Part shown: one piece after another, positions 54,338 through 59,114 of the stretch
How the letters are laid out: each line of letters begins with the position of its first letter
How positions within the stretch are numbered: position 1 is the stretch's first letter
Assembly: GCA_016098155.1 (NCBI GenBank)
Contig: JAAAJB010000162.1
Location: 1 to 59,114 of the forward strand
Direction of reading: 5' to 3'
Source: Actinomortierella ambigua
Taxonomy: Eukaryota; Mortierellomycota; Mortierellomycetes; Mortierellales; Mortierellaceae
DNA: 59,114 nucleotides
Position numbers and translations under genes: made by a program
The notes under the pieces: model-generated
Database searches by the model: none
What the model saw: the letters and a program-made list of their open reading frames with translations, nothing else
What the model was told of the DNA's origin: nothing

Positions 54338-54602
54338 GGGAATGAAAACAAGCATGCAGCTATGCAATTTGAACTCGCTGTTGAACCCCTTTAAAAATTT
54401 TGGGTCGGGTCACGGGTTCATTTTTCACACGAACGCAGGACAGTAGTGGTTCGTTCATCTCCGGTGGGGGGTACAAATGTTGTGGACGTCTAAACCAACG
54501 AGGAGCGCAAAAGCACATGGAACTGGAGGGTCGTGAACGCGAGGAGACGGCACGCGAAGGTGAAACATCTCCAAGAAACATAAATATGGTGCCTGCCCAG
54601 AA

Positions 54603-55068
54603 AGTCAGAGTCAATAGTCCAACGATTCTAGTCTTGCAAGCCTGTCCGACCTCGTCGGTCAGTCTCCAGGACATGCTGTCGACCACTGGTGAGCCGAGAT
54701 TTCTTCCGAACCATCAACCTGAGCACTCATTTCGGCCTCTCTCCACTCGGAAAGCATTCTCGCATCGTTCTGAGAGTTATGTATCATTGACTTTGGCAGT
54801 TCTCCTTTTTCTCTTCCTGGGGACGGACCACGCCTGAATATACCAGAATTTCAGTGAGAGCAGCATCTTGAGCTTCTCGAACTGAGCGCAGGCCACAGGG
54901 CTAGGTGACCACCTTGCGCACATCCAGCGACATGCTATGCATCGATGTGACCACAAGCGTCTTGAGGGCCGTAGAGGTAGCGAGAACGGTCATCGGGCTG
55001 ACGGCCACACAATTGAAATCCACCAGCGTTAGCTGTTCAAGATATTGGTCGTCAATGCTTTGAAAGCG
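54603..55068 (-). pseudogene. Remnant R3 of the gene-E-type F-box gene
   Basis: Same breakpoint as R1 and R2 but with an additional deletion (the stretch after GAACCATCAACCTGAGCACTCA is shorter). Its left end in gene orientation runs directly into pseudogene D near 55068-55075 (TTTGAAAGCGCCTCGATAGTTGCGGAACC), where the plus-strand tail and spacer of the other units are missing. Confidence 0.75.
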
Positions 55069-56713
55069 CCTCGATAGTTGCGGAACCATCCCCATTTCCT
55101 CTCGCTCTCCATCCCGCTGACGACGAGCTTCGTCAGGCTTGTCCAGTTTGCCTTCATCCATCGAAATTCGGGGTCCCTTGCACGTACTTTCGGCCACTCA
55201 GGTCGAGCAACTCCAAACACTTTAGGTCCTTCAGATGTTCCAATCCAGTCGGGAGTCGCCACGCCATGTCGGCCACAGCCTTTAATCCTATCGATACCCC
55301 GCCTGTTAGAGTAAGCCTTCGGAGGTGTGTCAAAGCCGCTAGTCGCTTCATAAAGAGGAGCTCTGCCCGCTGCCATTCAGACAAACCGAGCTCTGTCCAG
55401 CTACCTGCCTCATTGCCATCATCCATCGCTGTCGTCGTCGTTGTTGTCGTCGTTGACGTTGTCGTCGCCGCCATCACTTGATCAGAGGTGATATTCGCGC
55501 GATGGCGCTCAAGTGCAAGTGGCATCTCCAGCTCTTCGAGATCGACGCAGCCCCAGGGCCGCGCAATCAGTGCACGGAGATCGAGTGGAAGAGGTATCCT
55601 AGATGATGGTTCAGCCCTGTCTTCGACGACCCTGAGTGTTTTCAGGCTTACACACTCTGCGAGAATTGTCAAAAGGCTTCCCGGCACGGCAGCGCGATAC
55701 GAGATGACAATATGCTTAAATCGATGACTATGGCTTTCTGCAATGGCTTGAAATGCGTCTGCGGAGGTGTTATCCAGGGTGAAAGTGAGAATCTGTTGAT
55801 ATGCAAGGATCCTCAGGATTTGGCGAATTGCACCGGTGCTCGAGTGTGTGAAGGTCAATGTGGCATCTGAAAGAAACTCAGGCGGCAGGATATTGGTGGC
55901 CTCGCCGTGGACATCCTCTATAAATTGAAATTGCATGGATTCAAGCTTTGGGCATCGCTCAAGGACTGTCGTCAACCCAGTAGGGGAGTTCATGCCGTAC
56001 ATGGTTAGACGCTTCACAGCCGAAGGCCTCTGCTTCACAGTAGAGTGGTCTGTAGTAGGCTGCTGTTCGTTGTCTTCCAGTTTGGATGGTGTGGATACTT
56101 TCACTGAAAGCTCCTCCAGCAGCGGAAAAGTGGCCAGCAGGCAAACAATATCTTGGGTAGAGAGACCTTCGTAGATATCGAGCGATCTCAGTCCAGACAG
56201 GACAAACGCCTTTTACAGACAGTAGACCCTGCTGGTCGACAGCTTTTGGATTCCTGGATTCTGCTCGATCACAGCCTGGATAAGGTTTAGGATCGATTCA
56301 GGACGTTCAATGCCCAAGCGGATTCCGCTTTCGAACGACAGGGTCGTGAGCGAGGTGCATCTGTCGGCAATAAGCCGAAGACACTCTTGAAATAGCTCGC
56401 CTCCCAAGATGGTCACCAGCGCAAGATTTCGGATATAATGGCCGTTGCAGGCGAACGATCGGCCCCAGTTGCTGTCCACACAGCGTGTAACTTTGTCCCT
56501 CTGGCAAAACTCCATAAGGTACTTTTCGTGGATAGAAAATCTGGACCACACAACAGGTTGGAATGACGTGTGCCAGGCTTTGCACACCCGAGTACAAGCC
56601 TTCAGGCTACGAGAAGAGAGATGACGGGCGACCATCATCCTCAATTCCGGCAGGTCCATGGGCTGAATGTTGTTCATTGTGTGCATGTAATTGAAAAGAG
56701 GCAAACAATGCAA
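55069..56713 (-). pseudogene. F-box/LRR gene D, broken
   Basis: Collinear with proteins A-C but not intact. A nonsense codon (TAA at 56215-56213, where A-C have CAA in VYCLQKAFV) stops it after about 160 residues. A two-base loss near 55171 shifts the frame within PEFRWMKANW. The 3' end is cut at the tandem junction with R3. F-box and leucine-rich repeats are still readable. The coding sequence is otherwise well kept, so inactivation seems fairly recent. Sequencing error cannot explain all three defects. Confidence 0.85.
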
Positions 56714-57074
56714 CTTGAACTCGGAGTTGGGTCATCCAATCACATTTATTTCTCACGGGGTCGTTTGCCACTAATGCAAAACATCGATGTCATACAAGTT
56801 GTTTAGTCGGGAGAAGGGGGAGCAACCGTCGAGGACGACTAAGAATATCTAAACTAACGAAGACATGGAACTGGAGGGTCGCGAACGCGAGGAAACGGCG
56901 CGCGATAGTAAAAACGTTTTCATGAAATACAACGTGGTGCCTGCCACCTTGTACAAGTAATATGGCAAGAGAATCAGCGCTTTGTGGAGGGTAAGAGGCG
57001 GGTAGAATTGATTTGGAGGTGCATACACCTTGTTTGCACGCACCGTAGGCAATAAAGCGACAAAGCACCCCCAG
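56714..57074. other. Spacer between pseudogene D and F-box gene E
   Basis: No gene. A block (GGAACTGGAGGGTCGCGAACGCGAGGAAACGGC) is shared with the upstream DNA of genes B and C (and in part A), showing that each unit carries the junction of a D-type gene start and an E-type gene end. Confidence 0.6.
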
Positions 57075-58736
57075 CTACCGGGATCGCCGTTTGCGGCAAA
57101 GTTCGACGACCTTCACTTCTGGCCATTCGTGTCGAAACCACGCCCGCCTCTGTGCATTGTCAAATCTATAGATGACGAGCCGCTTCAAGCTTGTCCAGTG
57201 CTCCTTCATCCATTGAAACTCGCGCATCGTCTGAACGTACGGTCGGAGTCCCAAGTCCAACACCTCCAAACGATCCAAGTCTTGCAGCCTGTCCAACCCC
57301 GTCGTCAGTCGCCAGGACATGCTGTCTCCGCTGGTGAGCCGAGATTTCTTCCGAGCCATCAACCTGAGCTCGCGCAACTGGGTCAGGGTCCCAAGTCGTT
57401 CCATCAGGGCCATTTCGGCCTCTCTCCACTCGGAAAGCATTCTCGCGTCGTTGTCAGAGATGTTATCGACTTTGGCTGCCCTCCTTCTCCCTTCCTGGGC
57501 GAGCAGCGCCTGATTACTCCGGAGTTCCAACGAGAGCGGCATCTTGAGACTCTCGAGCTGAGTGCAGGCCCATGGCTGGTCGACCACCTTGCGCACATCC
57601 AGCGGCATTCCTTGCATCGATGTGATCACAAACGTCTTGAGGGCCGTACAGGTAGCGAGAACGACCATCGGGCTCACGGCCGCGCAATTGAAATCCACCA
57701 GCGTTAGCTGTTCAAGATGTTGGCCGTGATGCTTTGAAAGCACCTCGAGAGTTGGCTCGGTAGGGTTTCCTAAGCAGAGTCTACGGAGCCGCTGCGTACG
57801 TCCGAGTGCTTGAAGGATCAGCTGCGCTGTCCCGTCATACGCATATCGACCGATAGTCAGAGATGTCAGCCAATACAGGAGGTTGCGTGATACCAGGACT
57901 TGTAGGGTTGGGATGTCGAGAGCTCGCACGCCACCAAAGTCCAAGTGTGTAAGGTTTGGGCATCGCAACAACAGAGGCGCCAGCCCGGTGGCGCCTATCA
58001 CGCCGCTAAAAGCCAACTTGAGACGCTTGAGGGGAGAGGAGGATGGTGACGACAACAACGATACCTGCGCCTGTGTCTGTGTCGAATCGTTTGTTAGGGT
58101 CCTTGTCGCCTTCAACGCCGGTGCTAAGCAAAGCGAGGCTAAGAGGTCGAGTTCTTGCAGGTGCGGGAAGGAGGCAAGGACCGACACAGCATCCATCACG
58201 GAGAGTGAAAATGTTTGCACCCTTAGCGTTCGCAAGTTTGGTAAGCTTGCCATCGCCTGCTCTAGGCAAGGGTGCACACCTGTCGACAAACTTTGGATCA
58301 ACGGATTCCGCTTGATCAACTCTCGCAACAAATCTTCACTGGACAAGTAATGGGCGCTACAGGGTTGAGGGCGTGGGTACGTGAGCTCGGTAAGCGCGGT
58401 GCAGTGGTCGACAACCACTTGAAAGAGCTCCCGACACCGACTATTATCGCGTTTTGGCAGCACTTTGAGGTGGCGGACATAACGGCCGTGCTTCTTGATG
58501 GCTTTGCTCCACTGGCAGCAGACGCATGGCTTGGGAGCTTCACAGTCTCGGCGAATGCGCGAGTGCGAGAGGTTATGGAAATCAAAGTCTAATGTCAATG
58601 TAGTCCACACATGCGGAATGAATGTTCCGTGCCACGCTTTACTCACCAGAGCACATGCCTTTTGGTCTTCCCAAAAGAGGTTGCGGGCGACCATTAGCCA
58701 CAACTCTGGAAATTCATTGGGTTGGCTGGGATTCAT
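57075..58736 (-). CDS. F-box/LRR protein E
   Basis: Predicted protein of 553 residues starting MNPSQPNEFPELWLMVARNLF. The F-box is at about 6-49 (ACALVSKAWHGTFIPHVW). A cysteine-containing segment (KPCVCCQWSKAIKKHGRYVRHLKVLP) is followed by leucine-rich repeats (LPNLRTLRVQTFSL, FPHLQELDLLASL, LEVLDLGLRPYVQTMREFQWMKEHW). The last part aligns in pattern with A-D, so all belong to one family. Intact single exon; a longer open frame continues upstream to 59072 but that part is leader. It is the likely source of remnants R1-R3. Likely SCF substrate receptor. Confidence 0.86.
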   Translation of the reverse strand: MNPSQPNEFPELWLMVARNLFWEDQKACALVSKAWHGTFIPHVWTTLTLDFDFHNLSHSRIRRDCEAPKPCVCCQWSKAIKKHGRYVRHLKVLPKRDNSRCRELFQVVVDHCTALTELTYPRPQPCSAHYLSSEDLLRELIKRNPLIQSLSTGVHPCLEQAMASLPNLRTLRVQTFSLSVMDAVSVLASFPHLQELDLLASLCLAPALKATRTLTNDSTQTQAQVSLLSSPSSSPLKRLKLAFSGVIGATGLAPLLLRCPNLTHLDFGGVRALDIPTLQVLVSRNLLYWLTSLTIGRYAYDGTAQLILQALGRTQRLRRLCLGNPTEPTLEVLSKHHGQHLEQLTLVDFNCAAVSPMVVLATCTALKTFVITSMQGMPLDVRKVVDQPWACTQLESLKMPLSLELRSNQALLAQEGRRRAAKVDNISDNDARMLSEWREAEMALMERLGTLTQLRELRLMARKKSRLTSGDSMSWRLTTGLDRLQDLDRLEVLDLGLRPYVQTMREFQWMKEHWTSLKRLVIYRFDNAQRRAWFRHEWPEVKVVELCRKRRSR

Positions 58737-59114
58737 GGTGTTGCATGCAATGTGTGGGAGAAGAGAGTGGGGACTACGCGAAGTGAGACTCGAGGGGGGG
58801 GGGATCAACATCAAAATCGCGGTCCCCCTCTTCCAAGCACGTGCACATTGTGCACTGTGTGCGTGGGTGCTACTGTATCGGTGCCCCCTTTTGCACCTCT
58901 TTTGGGCACATCGAAATCGCAGAGTCTCTACCCTGAACTCTAATAAAACAGTGTGGTGTGATTGGCGATTGGCTGAGACCTGGGCCAATTCCTCCCTCTG
59001 GGCAAAGCGTTTTTCTCCCTGATTTCCTCCTTTCATTACATTCATGCCACATTGCAACGCGCTCATTAGCAAAAAAAAAAGAATAAATCTCTTCTCTACC
59101 CTATATAACCTATA
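58737..59114. promoter_or_regulatory. Upstream region of F-box gene E
   Basis: Contains the promoter of gene E and the window edge. A G run (58796-58803) and an A run with AATAAA (59072-59089) are present; nothing else stands out. Confidence 0.4.

Noticed and set aside
1..59114. CRISPR arrays, rRNA genes, bacterial operons
   Set aside because: None seen; spliceosomal introns and gene content are eukaryotic, and repeats are microsatellites or gene duplications.

Overview
The window is nuclear DNA of an early-diverging filamentous fungus. The best guess is Mortierellomycota (Mortierella and relatives). The signs are spliceosomal introns with GT..AG ends and pyrimidine-rich tracts, a fungal elongation factor 3 gene, a DIRS-type gag relic, expanded F-box/leucine-rich-repeat genes and secreted GH24 lysozymes. 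The genus is inference, not something read directly.

Layout. (1) 1-6045: an empty upstream stretch, then an intact three-exon TEF3 gene with a 935-base first intron. (2) 5383-15917: a segmental duplication. The 3' end of TEF3, its downstream spacer and the next gene (5383-8282) were copied to 10486-13345. The copied gene encodes a coiled-coil / hydrophobic-hairpin / coiled-coil protein. The left copy is a pseudogene, the right copy is intact, and two diverged paralogues follow it (13658-14575, 14997-15917). A small secreted I36-type peptidase inhibitor (9003-9359) lies between the two duplicated blocks. (3) 16529-28333: a minus-strand 12-cysteine secreted miniprotein and three GH24 lysozyme genes with copied promoters, TATA boxes and probable 5'UTR introns. 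They are separated by gene-poor DNA and one intact DIRS-like gag ORF (23300-24304). (4) 29778-43333: ordinary single-copy genes. These are a disordered protein rich in basophilic kinase sites (minus), VPS26 (six exons), ATE1 (seven exons, minus, tail-to-tail with VPS26 across a 10-base N gap) and a large MIT-domain protein (four exons) divergent from ATE1. (5) 43647-58736: an F-box/LRR array with five intact genes, one F-box pseudogene and at least five gene remnants arranged in tandem units. One unit carries a 363-bp solo LTR with a clean GGATC target duplication.

Working together. The conserved genes cover translation elongation, N-degron arginylation and retromer sorting. The F-box array would supply substrate receptors for SCF ubiquitin ligases. 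The 7-29 kb accessory region combines possible membrane-active proteins, a protease inhibitor, a cysteine-rich secreted peptide and peptidoglycan hydrolases. I read it, as inference only, as a fast-evolving region facing bacteria or competitors. The most interesting and least described part is the hairpin family at 7403-15917.
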